Under the pieces are notes generated by a model. The model saw only the letters and a program-made list of their open reading frames with translations. It had not been told where the DNA came from and made no database searches. Below are positions 34,498 through 43,323 of a stretch of 64,000 nt of DNA, one piece after another (the first letter of the stretch is position 1; each line of letters begins with the position of its first letter). The DNA lies in NCBI GenBank assembly GCA_964276145.1, contig CAXYDN010000007.1:186001-250000 (forward strand), read 5' to 3'. The DNA is from SCGC-AAA076-P13 sp964276145. Its GTDB lineage: Bacteria; Pseudomonadota; Gammaproteobacteria; Magnimaribacterales; D2472. A program made the translations under genes and the position numbers.

Positions 34498-35400
34498 TTA
34501 TGCCTTGTTGATTAATTCAAATATTTTTAAAGTCTGCTCACCGCCATTTTGTAGAGGTCTAGCATCATCCATATCTGAAACTTTATCCCAATTTGCAGCT
34601 ATATTCTCTGGAGTCATATCTTCTGCAGTACCAAGATTAATACCCATAGTTTCATGGATAAATATTCGAGCAAAAACTCCAGCACCAGCAGCCATAACAA
34701 CTCCATTAGGAGCATCTTTACTAGCAAGATATAGAACAGCAGGTGTAACATGTTCTGGCTGCATATTTTTACCAAAATCTTCAGGTATAAGACCTTCTGT
34801 CATTCTTGTGTATGCCACAGGAGTTATAGAATTGGTAAATACGTTATATTTCTGCCCTTCTAATTTAAGTGTATTCATTAATCCTACCATTGCCATTTTT
34901 GCAGATCCATAATTTGCTTGACCAAAATTACCAAACACCCCACTGGATGAACTGGTAAAAATGATTCTTCCAAATTCTTGCTCTCTCATTATAGGGTATA
35001 CGGTATGAGTACAATTTAAAGTACCTTGAAAATGGACATCCATAACTGCATTAAAGCTCTCTATGGTGTCTTTATGAAAACTTTTGTCTCTTAAAATACC
35101 AGCATTATTGACAAGAATATCTATTCTTCCCCATTTTTCTTTAGCTTCATTTACCATAGCTTGAACTGCTTCTAAATCAGTAACGCTTGCACCATTTGCA
35201 ATTGCCTCACCGCCCTCAGAAATAATCTGATCAACAACAGCGTTGGCAGCATCACTAGCACCACTTCCATCTACACCTCCGCCAAGATCATTAACAACTA
35301 CCTTTGCGCCTCTTCTTGCAAGCCCTAATGCATGTTCTTTTCCTAGTCCGCCACCTGCTCCAGTAACAATTGCAACTTGATCATCAAATCTAATACTCAT
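34498..35400 (-). CDS. SDR-family 3-hydroxyacyl-CoA dehydrogenase-like protein
   Basis: 300 residues of classical short-chain dehydrogenase. NAD loop T-G-A-G-G-G-L-G near 13-20; N-N-A-G-I-L-R-D-K-S; catalytic Ser in F-T-S-S-S-S, Tyr-x3-Lys in Y-G-S-A-K. The start F-D-D-Q-V-A-I-V-T-G-A-G-G-G-L-G-K-E-H-A and the N-D-L-G-G-G-V-D-G-S-G insert match the MFE-2 (17-beta-hydroxysteroid dehydrogenase type 4) group. Inference: acts on a 3-hydroxyacyl-CoA or steroid-like substrate; no hydratase partner is nearby. It forms an operon with the GST gene. Confidence 0.9.
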   Translation of the reverse strand: MSIRFDDQVAIVTGAGGGLGKEHALGLARRGAKVVVNDLGGGVDGSGASDAANAVVDQIISEGGEAIANGASVTDLEAVQAMVNEAKEKWGRIDILVNNAGILRDKSFHKDTIESFNAVMDVHFQGTLNCTHTVYPIMREQEFGRIIFTSSSSGVFGNFGQANYGSAKMAMVGLMNTLKLEGQKYNVFTNSITPVAYTRMTEGLIPEDFGKNMQPEHVTPAVLYLASKDAPNGVVMAAGAGVFARIFIHETMGINLGTAEDMTPENIAANWDKVSDMDDARPLQNGGEQTLKIFELINKA

Positions 35401-35497
35401 TTATTTCACCCCTTTTTTGGAAGTCGTTATACGTTTAAGATAAGGTTATTCTAATAAAAATTAGTCTTATTTACTATCATCTAAAAAAGGAGCATTC

Positions 35498-36091
35498 TTG
35501 ATTAAAAAAGAAGTAATAGCTGGATATGAAAATTTAGAAATTGATATATATAAGAATATTGGCTTAGGACAAAAAGAAGATCTATGGTTTCAATCCTGCT
35601 TGCATGATTTAAATTGGGAAACAGGATTTATTAAAATCTTTGGTAAAACTCATCAAATACCTAGACTACAATCATGGTATGCAGACGATGGTATTGAATA
35701 CACATACTCTGGAAAAAAACTTCAAAGACACAATTGGAATAAAACATTAATAGAGATTAAGCAAGAAATTGAAAGTATTACATCTATTAAATTTAATTCT
35801 GTTCTTGCAAATTTGTACAGAAATGGAAATGACTCTATGGGACTTCATTCTGATAATGAAAAAGAACTCGGAATTAATCCTGTAATAGCATCTTTGTCAC
35901 TTGGAGAATCCAGGGATATTCACTTCAAGCATAAAAATATAAAAACAAGCATAAATATTCCCCAAATTAGTGGTCAGCTTATTGTGATGTATGGTCAAAC
36001 ACAAAAATATTGGAAACATGAAATAAAAAAGACAAAAAAATTTAAAAAGCCAAGAATAAATTTAACTTTTAGGAATATAATTACAAATTAA
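35498..36091 (+). CDS. alkB: AlkB-type alpha-ketoglutarate-dependent dioxygenase
   Basis: Oxidative demethylation of alkylated nucleic acids (1-meA, 3-meC) by Fe(II) and 2-oxoglutarate. 197 residues. Start TTG at 35498-35500 with AGGAG 6 bases upstream. Core motifs: L-A-N-L-Y-R-N-G-N-D-S-M-G-L-H-S-D-N-E (H-x-D iron ligands), S-L-S-L-G-E-S-R-D-I-H-F-K-H, W-K-H-E-I-K-K (distal His), and P-R-I-N-L-T-F-R (2-oxoglutarate Arg). It resembles the ALKBH2/3-like bacterial group. Confidence 0.93.
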   Translation: MIKKEVIAGYENLEIDIYKNIGLGQKEDLWFQSCLHDLNWETGFIKIFGKTHQIPRLQSWYADDGIEYTYSGKKLQRHNWNKTLIEIKQEIESITSIKFNSVLANLYRNGNDSMGLHSDNEKELGINPVIASLSLGESRDIHFKHKNIKTSINIPQISGQLIVMYGQTQKYWKHEIKKTKKFKKPRINLTFRNIITN

Positions 36092-36115
36092 ATTTCATAA
36101 TTCAAAAGGAAAAAA

Positions 36116-37114
36116 ATGAGTTCAAGAGTAAAAGTGGTCGTTACTGGAGCAGCAGGTCAAATAGCCTACTCTCTTATTCCAAGATTGGTTGATGGAAAAA
36201 CATTTGGTGAAAAGACTGTAGATTTATGTCTTGTTGAGATCCCACAAGTTGTAAGCAAGCTTGAAGGTTTGGTTATGGAGCTTGAGGATTCATATTTTCC
36301 AAATATGGGTGAAGTAACCTATACAGATAACTTTGATGAAGCTTCACATGATGCTGATTGGTTCCTCCTAGTGGGAAGTATTCCTAGAGGAATAGTATAT
36401 GAAGGTAAAAAAATTGAAGAAAGATCAGATTTACTTAAGATTAATGGAGGTATTTTTGTTAATCAAGGTTCAGCTATAGGTAAATATGCTAAAGATGATG
36501 CAAAAATTCTTGTTGTTGGCAATCCTGCAAATACAAATGCATTAATAGGTAAAAATGCAGCTGGAAAAGACTCTCAGCTTTGGATGGCTATGACTATGCT
36601 TGACTCAAGCAGAGCCAAGTCAGTAATAAGTAAAAAGACTGATACTAATATAAAAAATGTTAAGAATATGATTATTTGGGGTAATCATAGTCCAACCATG
36701 TATCCAGATATAGAGAATGTTTTAGTTGATGGAAAACTAGGCAAAGATGCTATTGATGATATGAATTGGGTTGAGGAGTATTTCTTGCCCACTGTTCAGC
36801 AAAGAGGTAAGGCTGTTATAGATTCCAGAGGTGCTTCTTCTGCAACATCAGCTGCGAAAGCAGCATTGGACACTATTATTGCTTGTGAAAAACCTACAGA
36901 AGATGGAGATTCATTTAGTGCAGCTGTTTCAAGTGATGGAGCTTATGATGTTCCTGAGGGTCTTATATGTGGCTATCCGCTAATAACTCTTTCTGATGGA
37001 AGTGTTGAAATTAAAAGAGATGTGAGTATGTCTCAATTTGCAAAAGAAAAATTCCAAATATCTATTGATGAACTTGAATCTGAGAGAGAGGCTGTAAAAC
37101 ATTTATTAAAATGA
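36116..37114 (+). CDS. mdh: Malate dehydrogenase with enlarged substrate loop
   Basis: TCA-cycle oxidation of malate. 332 residues of the cytosolic-like MDH type. V-T-G-A-A-G-Q-I-A-Y-S-L (NAD loop), V-V-G-N-P-A-N-T-N-A, M-L-D-S-S-R (catalytic Asp and Arg), and W-G-N-H-S-P-T-M-Y-P-D (catalytic His). The substrate-recognition loop is unusual: G-S-I-P-R-G is followed by a lysine/glutamate-rich stretch before E-R-S-D-L-L, six residues longer than the usual P-R-G-P-G-M-E-R-x-D-L-L. Both substrate arginines remain. Malate is the likely substrate but specificity may be altered. It overlaps the next gene as ATGA. Confidence 0.92.
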   Translation: MSSRVKVVVTGAAGQIAYSLIPRLVDGKTFGEKTVDLCLVEIPQVVSKLEGLVMELEDSYFPNMGEVTYTDNFDEASHDADWFLLVGSIPRGIVYEGKKIEERSDLLKINGGIFVNQGSAIGKYAKDDAKILVVGNPANTNALIGKNAAGKDSQLWMAMTMLDSSRAKSVISKKTDTNIKNVKNMIIWGNHSPTMYPDIENVLVDGKLGKDAIDDMNWVEEYFLPTVQQRGKAVIDSRGASSATSAAKAALDTIIACEKPTEDGDSFSAAVSSDGAYDVPEGLICGYPLITLSDGSVEIKRDVSMSQFAKEKFQISIDELESEREAVKHLLK

Positions 37115-37566
37115 AAGAAAAAGGAAATATTCTAAATAACTTTATCCTAAATACGCTTAAAGAAGAAAATTCCTTAAATATTCAATTTATAACAAATCAA
37201 GATATATCTAAATTAGTTAAATTAATTGAAAGTACGTCTGTAGAACAGTTAAACATATCACCTTCAGTTCAAGATATTAAAGAGACTAGCGATCTTTTTA
37301 TTGTATTAGAAGATATAGAACTCAAAGAAAGTGAAATAGGCATTATTAAAAATCTCTTAAGTCAAAAGATAGTTATCTTCTCTATTCCTAGGGATGGTGT
37401 TAAAGAATCAAATATGATCAAGCTTGGGTTTCAGGTAGAGCTAGAGGACAGTAAAAACAAAATACTATGTTTTTCATATAACCTTAAAACTTATAATAAC
37501 AAAAGGTCATGGAATAATGCTGAAGGCTGGGCAAATCCAGAAAATTTTGATAAATACAGATGGTAA
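37111..37566 (+). CDS. Hypothetical protein, possibly DUF6231 family
   Basis: 151 residues, no signal peptide or membrane helix. The end N-N-A-E-G-W-A-N-P-E-N-F-D-K-Y-R-W resembles a small gammaproteobacterial family (DUF6231) that I recall only loosely. The layout of a Rossmann-like half (D-L-F-I-V-L-E-D followed by I-V-I-F-S-I-P-R-D-G-V) looks like a receiver or methyltransferase remnant. Translationally coupled to mdh by ATGA, and convergent with the alkylsulfatase gene. Confidence 0.65.
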   Translation: MKEKGNILNNFILNTLKEENSLNIQFITNQDISKLVKLIESTSVEQLNISPSVQDIKETSDLFIVLEDIELKESEIGIIKNLLSQKIVIFSIPRDGVKESNMIKLGFQVELEDSKNKILCFSYNLKTYNNKRSWNNAEGWANPENFDKYRW

Positions 37567-37569
37567 AGG

Positions 37570-39285
37570 CTATCTAAAATAGGTTAAAAAATTAAGAAAC
37601 TCTGTATTACTTCCATTAACTTCAATATCACCAGTAGCTATAGCCATTACAGGATTCGTTAGTCCTGATATTGCCATTTTAAAGTTAAATTCTGTTGCTT
37701 TAACTGAAATATCACATGAATCTGCAATCTTATCAGATATTGCTGCAACCTGATTTCTAATAGATATTGTTTTTCTAAGGCCTGATAAAAAATAAAAACA
37801 AACATTCATATTCTTATTTATAACTTTTTCAGGATTTAATCTAACAGATAGAATACTAAAAATCGTATCTATTGAAATTTCTTTAACTCCTTCTGAGGTT
37901 CTTTCAGTCTCTGGAAAAGAAACAAAATCATCGCTTAATTCAAGTGCTGATGAAAGAATATAATTTCTTTTATTAGGATTTGAGGATCTTGCTCCTATAT
38001 AAAGTAATGCCTGTCTCCTGAGAGACTCAACTTCAGATGTAGAAAAATCTAATGCTATAAGCCTGTCACTAAGTTCAAGAGCCCACTGCATTTCATTCTG
38101 ATTAACTGCGTTTGTGAGAGCTAAAAATAAAGCCTCTTCTCCGCCTATTAGATCTGCAAACTTTTGAGCTTCATCTTTTCTAGATAATGGATCTAATTCA
38201 GCAGGATTACCATTAAACCAACCCAGATAGCCATTATAGATACTTTTAACTGACCATCTAACCGTGCCATAAAATTCATTTAAAAAAGGAGATTTTTTTA
38301 TAGCTTCTGGTAAATCAACTAGCTCAATAATCTGATCAGGGTAGTAGCCTTGATTCATTAACCTAACAGTTTGATCGTGCACAAACTGAATTGCATCTCG
38401 ATACAGAATAAAGGTATCTGATATTGTCTCTGATCCAATGATTGGCTTTGTATGACTTGGAAATACATACTTAGGATGAAATGAGCGCATATGATCAAGG
38501 CTTGAGATCCAACCCATTACATCTCTATGAGTTGTTCCTCTTATTGTATACAGGTTTGGAAATGTCTTATATATGTTGTCTCCGGGCATCAATGATTCAT
38601 GATTTGGCAACCAAACAAATAACTGATCATTGGTTTCGCCAGGAGCATGATAAAGCTCAATACTAATACCAGCTATATTAATTTTAAGCTCATCTTCAAA
38701 GGTGGTATCAGGCTTAACATAACCAAATGGTGATTTTGAAACATTAAGACTTTTACCTATACCTACATTTATAAGATCATCTTCTGGTAAAGCAGTTCCA
38801 AACATTCTAGTGCTTCTGGTACTGATGATAGGGTTTATTATTCCCAAAATTCTTTGCATATAATAATCCGTAGATTGATGTGCAATAATCTTGGGCCTTT
38901 CTGGTTGTGTTGTCAGGTAATATGCAGTACCAAAAGTATGATCGCCATGATTGTGAGTATAAATAATAGCCTTTATAGGATTTGAATTTTTTTGTTTAAA
39001 CAGTTTATATATCTCTTTGGCTTCATAAGTACTGTCTGATGCATCAATGATTATATTTCCATTATCTCCTTCAACCATTATTGAATTAGCAATACCAAAA
39101 CCAACTGCTATATGTATTTTCCCCCCAGGAGTGTCATAAGAATATATATTTTTTTCAAATTCTTTTGAGTGCTCAATAAGATCTTCTACTTTAGAAGTGG
39201 TAGGAATTTCAATTTGTTCCTCTGAGGGGGTGCACGAAAAAAGAAGTACACATAATGATAGGCATAGTATATTTTTATAAATCAC
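37570..39285 (-). CDS. Alkylsulfatase-like lipoprotein (SdsA/YjcS family)
   Basis: 571 residues. The signal peptide ends in L-F-S-C, so it is a predicted lipoprotein rather than a free periplasmic enzyme. Metallo-beta-lactamase fold with T-H-N-H-G-D-H-T-F-G (dinuclear zinc site, near residue 109), P-G-E-T-N-D-Q-L and M-P-G-D-N-I, and F-P-S-H-T-K-P. It continues into a helical dimerisation domain and an SCP2-like C-terminal domain, as in SdsA1. Reaction: hydrolysis of primary alkyl sulfates to alcohol and sulfate, useful for scavenging sulfur or carbon. Could also act on other sulfate esters. Confidence 0.88.
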   Translation of the reverse strand: MIYKNILCLSLCVLLFSCTPSEEQIEIPTTSKVEDLIEHSKEFEKNIYSYDTPGGKIHIAVGFGIANSIMVEGDNGNIIIDASDSTYEAKEIYKLFKQKNSNPIKAIIYTHNHGDHTFGTAYYLTTQPERPKIIAHQSTDYYMQRILGIINPIISTRSTRMFGTALPEDDLINVGIGKSLNVSKSPFGYVKPDTTFEDELKINIAGISIELYHAPGETNDQLFVWLPNHESLMPGDNIYKTFPNLYTIRGTTHRDVMGWISSLDHMRSFHPKYVFPSHTKPIIGSETISDTFILYRDAIQFVHDQTVRLMNQGYYPDQIIELVDLPEAIKKSPFLNEFYGTVRWSVKSIYNGYLGWFNGNPAELDPLSRKDEAQKFADLIGGEEALFLALTNAVNQNEMQWALELSDRLIALDFSTSEVESLRRQALLYIGARSSNPNKRNYILSSALELSDDFVSFPETERTSEGVKEISIDTIFSILSVRLNPEKVINKNMNVCFYFLSGLRKTISIRNQVAAISDKIADSCDISVKATEFNFKMAISGLTNPVMAIATGDIEVNGSNTEFLNFLTYFR

Positions 39286-39300
39286 AGAGTTGCGTTTTTC

Positions 39301-39813
39301 TTATAAAAAGCTAAGCATTATTTCATCTACAATTAAATCAGAACCATCTTCTGAGGTGGCTGCTTTTGCGGAGCCTGATCTCCAAACAGTAACAACCGTC
39401 CAAAGGGTCGAGTCTGCAGTACTATCTTTAAGATTCACCCTAAGGATGTTCTCTGTGATTGTTCTAATATCATCACGATACATATATCTATCCCAGTAGT
39501 ATCTTGAATAATAATGATTCATTCTGTCAGATTGAACTTTATCTTTTGTGGTTAGATTTATATCAAACGTGAGATTGGAATCGGAAGAGTAATTAAGCCC
39601 TCTTTCCTGAAGAGCGGATTTTAAATTTTCTTTAAATCTCTCGAGATCAATGGGATTTATTTCAGCACTAATATTAGATTCATTTATCTTTATATAAAAG
39701 TCGTTATAATTGTCTAAGTTGAAAGTATCAACCGAATCAACTTCAATATTAGTTTGAATACTGTTACAACCAATTATTAGTAGCAGTGTTAGCAGTGTTG
39801 TTATTTTTTTCAT
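39301..39813 (-). CDS. DUF4136-type lipoprotein
   Basis: 170 residues with a signal peptide ending I-G-C, a lipobox. The remainder (S-V-D-T-F-N-L-D-N-Y-N-D-F-Y, then L-K-S-A-L-Q-E-R-G-L, then D-I-N-L-T-T, then L-R-V-N-L-K-D) matches the DUF4136 pattern, a widespread outer-membrane lipoprotein of unknown function. It sits 15 bp upstream of the alkylsulfatase start, on the same strand, so may share its transcript. Confidence 0.82.
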   Translation of the reverse strand: MKKITTLLTLLLIIGCNSIQTNIEVDSVDTFNLDNYNDFYIKINESNISAEINPIDLERFKENLKSALQERGLNYSSDSNLTFDINLTTKDKVQSDRMNHYYSRYYWDRYMYRDDIRTITENILRVNLKDSTADSTLWTVVTVWRSGSAKAATSEDGSDLIVDEIMLSFL

Positions 39814-39842
39814 AGAATTAATTATAAATTTATATAGATATT

Positions 39843-42710
39843 ATGTTTAACCTCAAAGAACAAAAGTATATTCCTTTATTGGGCCTCAATGCTCAAATAT
39901 ATAACGAATCCGAATTCAATTGCAAGCATGTTCACCTAGATGCAGATAGTGACGAGAAAGTATTTATGGTTGCTTTTAGAACTATACCAGAGGATTCAAC
40001 CGGAGTTGCTCATATTCTTGAGCATACAGCTCTTTGCGGATCAAAGAAATATCCCGTTCGTGATCCTTTCTTTATGATGATCAGAAGGTCTTTGAATACA
40101 TTTATGAATGCTTTTACGTCAAGCGATTGGACAGCATACCCTTTCGCAACTCTTAATAAAAAAGATTTTGATAATTTACTGGGAGTCTATTTAGATTCAT
40201 CTTTCTTTCCAAACCTTGATGGTCTAGATTTTGCACAAGAAGGTCACAGACTAGAGTTTAAAGAAAAAAATAATCCTGAAAGTGAGATTGAAATTAAAGG
40301 TGTTGTATACAATGAAATGAAAGGAGCTATGAGCTCAATCACAAGTCAGCTATGGCATGGTATGTCCAGACATTTATACTCTTCTTCAACTTATAAACAT
40401 AATAGTGGCGGGGATCCAGAAAATATTATTGATCTTACTCATGAAGATTTAGTAAATTTTCATAAAAAACATTATCATCCCTCTAATGCAACTTTCTTCA
40501 CCTTTGGCAAACTAGATCCTGCAGAAATTCAAAATTTTATTAAAGCTAATGTCTTGGATAGCTTCTCTCCATCTGACGATGTTGTTGGAGTTAAGAATGA
40601 AGAAAGATTATCTGCACCTAAGACAATCTCCGACTTTTATAATCCTCAACCTGGAGACGAAGATAATCATCATGTCGTCATAAGCTGGCTTCTAAATGAA
40701 AGTCATAATCCAGTGGAATTACTAGAAACTTATTTAATGTCTAACATACTCTTAGATAATTCTGCCTCTCCTTTAAGAAAAGCTCTTGAGGGATCAAAAT
40801 TAGGGACATCACCCTCTCCTCTTACTGGATTAGAAGCAGATCAAAAAGAGCTTGTCTTTGCAGCAGGTCTTGAGGGAGTATCTGCTAATAAGCATTTTGA
40901 AGTTGAAGAATTAATAGTTAACTGCCTCAAATCACTTATTAAAGATGGAGTTCCTGAAGACTTAATCCATTCTTCCTTACATCAGCTTGAAATTAGACAG
41001 AGAGAGATAACAGGTTCAGGCATGCCATTTGGATTACAAATAATGTTAAATTGTCTTCCAGCTTGCATACATAATGATAACCCGCTTGAAATTCTAGATT
41101 TAGACAACGCATTTAATACCATAAAAGAAAATCTTAAATCAGAAAACTATATTGAAAGTTTGATAGAAAAGAATCTTATATCTAACTCTCATAGATTAAA
41201 TTACTCGCTTATACCTGACACTGAGTTTAATAGAAAAAATGAAGAAAAAATTCAGCAAAAGGTAATAGAAAAAACTAGAGATTTATCACACAAAGATAAG
41301 GAAGATATAATTCAACTGGCAAATGATCTCGAGTCTAGACAAAATGCACATGATGATCCTGAAATTCTTCCAAAGGTTACTAAAGATGATATTCCTCAAT
41401 CAAGAACCTATGCATGTCCAGTAATCTCATCACATAATTCGAATTCAAGTTACTTTTATAAAACCGGTACTAACGGTATTGTTTACCACTCAATGTTATT
41501 TCCTTGTGATGCACTAAATCAAAATGAACTTAAAGTTGCAAGCCTTTTCACAAGCACATTGACAGATATTGGTCTTGGTGAAGACTCTTACGAAGATATT
41601 CAAAAATATCAATCTTCAATAACAGGAGGTATTTCAGCCTCTTTTATTACATTGCCTAACAAAGAAGATGACTCATACAAGTTAGCTTTAAAAGTTTCTT
41701 CAAAGAGTTTAGAAAAAAATGATTTATTAATGCAAGATTTAATGCTCAAAACTGTGAATGAATCTAGTTTCCTTGAGCAAAATAGAATTAAAGAGCTATT
41801 AGAGTTTATTTCTGCAGATAATGAAAAATCAGTAATTCAAAATGGTCACATTCTTTCTATGGGCAATGCTGCATCTCAAATATCAAGTATTGCTGCAACG
41901 AATGACTTAACTTCAGGCCTTCAATTCATTCATAATACTAATAACTTATCTAGAATAATGAATGATGAAAATGAATTTAAGCTATATTTAGATACTCTTC
42001 ATTCAATAAAAAATAAGCTATCAAGTGATCCAAATTATTTATTTACAGCTTCTTCTTTAGACATAAATGATCTTAAGCTGAATACTATATTTAAATCAGC
42101 GTCTACTAATTTTAATAATCAAAGTTTTGTTGCTACACAAGATAGTTCTATTGGATGGATTACTGGCTCACAAGTATGTTTTTGTGCAGAAGCTTTTCCA
42201 TCAGTTGATTCTAAGCATGAAGATGCTCCTGCTTTAACTATTCTTGCGACAGTATTACGAAATGGCTATCTTCATTCGGCAATACGTGAGAAAGGTGGAG
42301 CATATGGATCGGGAGCTGCACAAGACTCAAATAATAAAGTATTCAAATTTTTCTCATACAGAGATCCAAAATGCTCTGAAACCTTTGAAGAATTTCAAAA
42401 GTCACGCGATTGGTCATTAAAGCAGATATCAGCGGAGCAACTTGAAGAAGGTATCCTGGGAGTTATTTCAAGCATTGATAAACCATTATCTCCATATGGT
42501 GAGGCAATTAGTGATTTCATGAGCGAGCTTGATAATAAAACTCAAAATGAGCGATTGCTTTTTAGATCTAGAGTTAAAGAATGTACTCTTTCAGACCTTG
42601 CAAGAGTATCAAAAAAATATTTATTTAATGATTCAAAAAAATCAGTAATAGCAGGTGAAAATTTTATAAAAGAACTTACTGACCTAGGTTTTGCAATAAA
42701 AAATATCTAA
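39843..42710 (+). CDS. M16C insulinase-family peptidase (PreP-like)
   Basis: 955 residues, four-domain M16C layout. Inverted zinc motif H57-x2-E60-H61 (A-H-I-L-E-H-T-A-L-C-G-S-K-K-Y) near the N-terminus, with the third ligand Glu in E-I-K-G-V-V-Y-N-E-M-K-G-A-M. The C-terminal half is an inactive homologue ending with Y-G-S-G-A-A-Q-D. No signal peptide, so probably cytoplasmic, degrading peptides such as cleaved signal peptides. It is divergent from the DUF4136 gene, with a 29-bp gap. Confidence 0.93.
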   Translation: MFNLKEQKYIPLLGLNAQIYNESEFNCKHVHLDADSDEKVFMVAFRTIPEDSTGVAHILEHTALCGSKKYPVRDPFFMMIRRSLNTFMNAFTSSDWTAYPFATLNKKDFDNLLGVYLDSSFFPNLDGLDFAQEGHRLEFKEKNNPESEIEIKGVVYNEMKGAMSSITSQLWHGMSRHLYSSSTYKHNSGGDPENIIDLTHEDLVNFHKKHYHPSNATFFTFGKLDPAEIQNFIKANVLDSFSPSDDVVGVKNEERLSAPKTISDFYNPQPGDEDNHHVVISWLLNESHNPVELLETYLMSNILLDNSASPLRKALEGSKLGTSPSPLTGLEADQKELVFAAGLEGVSANKHFEVEELIVNCLKSLIKDGVPEDLIHSSLHQLEIRQREITGSGMPFGLQIMLNCLPACIHNDNPLEILDLDNAFNTIKENLKSENYIESLIEKNLISNSHRLNYSLIPDTEFNRKNEEKIQQKVIEKTRDLSHKDKEDIIQLANDLESRQNAHDDPEILPKVTKDDIPQSRTYACPVISSHNSNSSYFYKTGTNGIVYHSMLFPCDALNQNELKVASLFTSTLTDIGLGEDSYEDIQKYQSSITGGISASFITLPNKEDDSYKLALKVSSKSLEKNDLLMQDLMLKTVNESSFLEQNRIKELLEFISADNEKSVIQNGHILSMGNAASQISSIAATNDLTSGLQFIHNTNNLSRIMNDENEFKLYLDTLHSIKNKLSSDPNYLFTASSLDINDLKLNTIFKSASTNFNNQSFVATQDSSIGWITGSQVCFCAEAFPSVDSKHEDAPALTILATVLRNGYLHSAIREKGGAYGSGAAQDSNNKVFKFFSYRDPKCSETFEEFQKSRDWSLKQISAEQLEEGILGVISSIDKPLSPYGEAISDFMSELDNKTQNERLLFRSRVKECTLSDLARVSKKYLFNDSKKSVIAGENFIKELTDLGFAIKNI

Positions 42711-42711
42711 T

Positions 42712-43323
42712 TTAAAAGAAAATGAATCTTTTCTTTTTAAGTTGTTTTGCACATCCCCAGTATTGCTGTTGATATTTAGTTGACCTTATTTGCACTCTGT
42801 CTGCTACTTTGATAAGCCATGGTTTTTTTCTATAAGTTTTTTTCTTAAATCCTCCATATCCTTCATGATATGCAAGATAGAGTGAGCGAGCATCTAGCTT
42901 CTCAAAACCTTGATAATACCCCTTGCTAGCATACCAACCTATAAAATCTGCTGAATCTTTAAAATCCTTTCTATTAGCTCTTGTATTTCCTGTTTCTTCT
43001 TTATAGTCTTCCCAAGTCATGCTCAGAGCCTGAGAATAACCAACAGCAGTTGATTTTCTTTTCCATGGAATAACCCATAGTAATTTTGTTCTTTCGGGTT
43101 TCGCATCCGATTGAAAACTTGATTCTTGATAAACAAAAGACATTAAAACATATGGTGGTATCTTCCATCTCTTTTCAGATCTCATTGCTGCTTTATACCA
43201 ACTCTTCTTTTCTTCAAAAATCAGACAGATATTATCTGGATTTTTTGGAGGTGTTGCCATACAAGATTGAAGTACTAAAACCAGTAATAAGGCTGATAAA
43301 ACTTTGATGTATTTAATACTCAT
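42712..43323 (-). CDS. Lytic transglycosylase-like lipoprotein
   Basis: 203 residues. Signal peptide ending L-Q-S-C, then an SLT-type domain with Q-E-S-S-F (catalytic Glu) and A-V-G-Y-S-Q-A-L, and Y-L-A-Y-H-E-G-Y-G-G-F. This resembles the EmtA/SLT domain-2 group, which cleaves peptidoglycan glycan chains to form 1,6-anhydro ends. It has a very basic C-terminus. It shares one base with the DNA ligase gene and is the last gene of the smc-zipA-ligase operon. Confidence 0.88.
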   Translation of the reverse strand: MSIKYIKVLSALLLVLVLQSCMATPPKNPDNICLIFEEKKSWYKAAMRSEKRWKIPPYVLMSFVYQESSFQSDAKPERTKLLWVIPWKRKSTAVGYSQALSMTWEDYKEETGNTRANRKDFKDSADFIGWYASKGYYQGFEKLDARSLYLAYHEGYGGFKKKTYRKKPWLIKVADRVQIRSTKYQQQYWGCAKQLKKKRFIFF

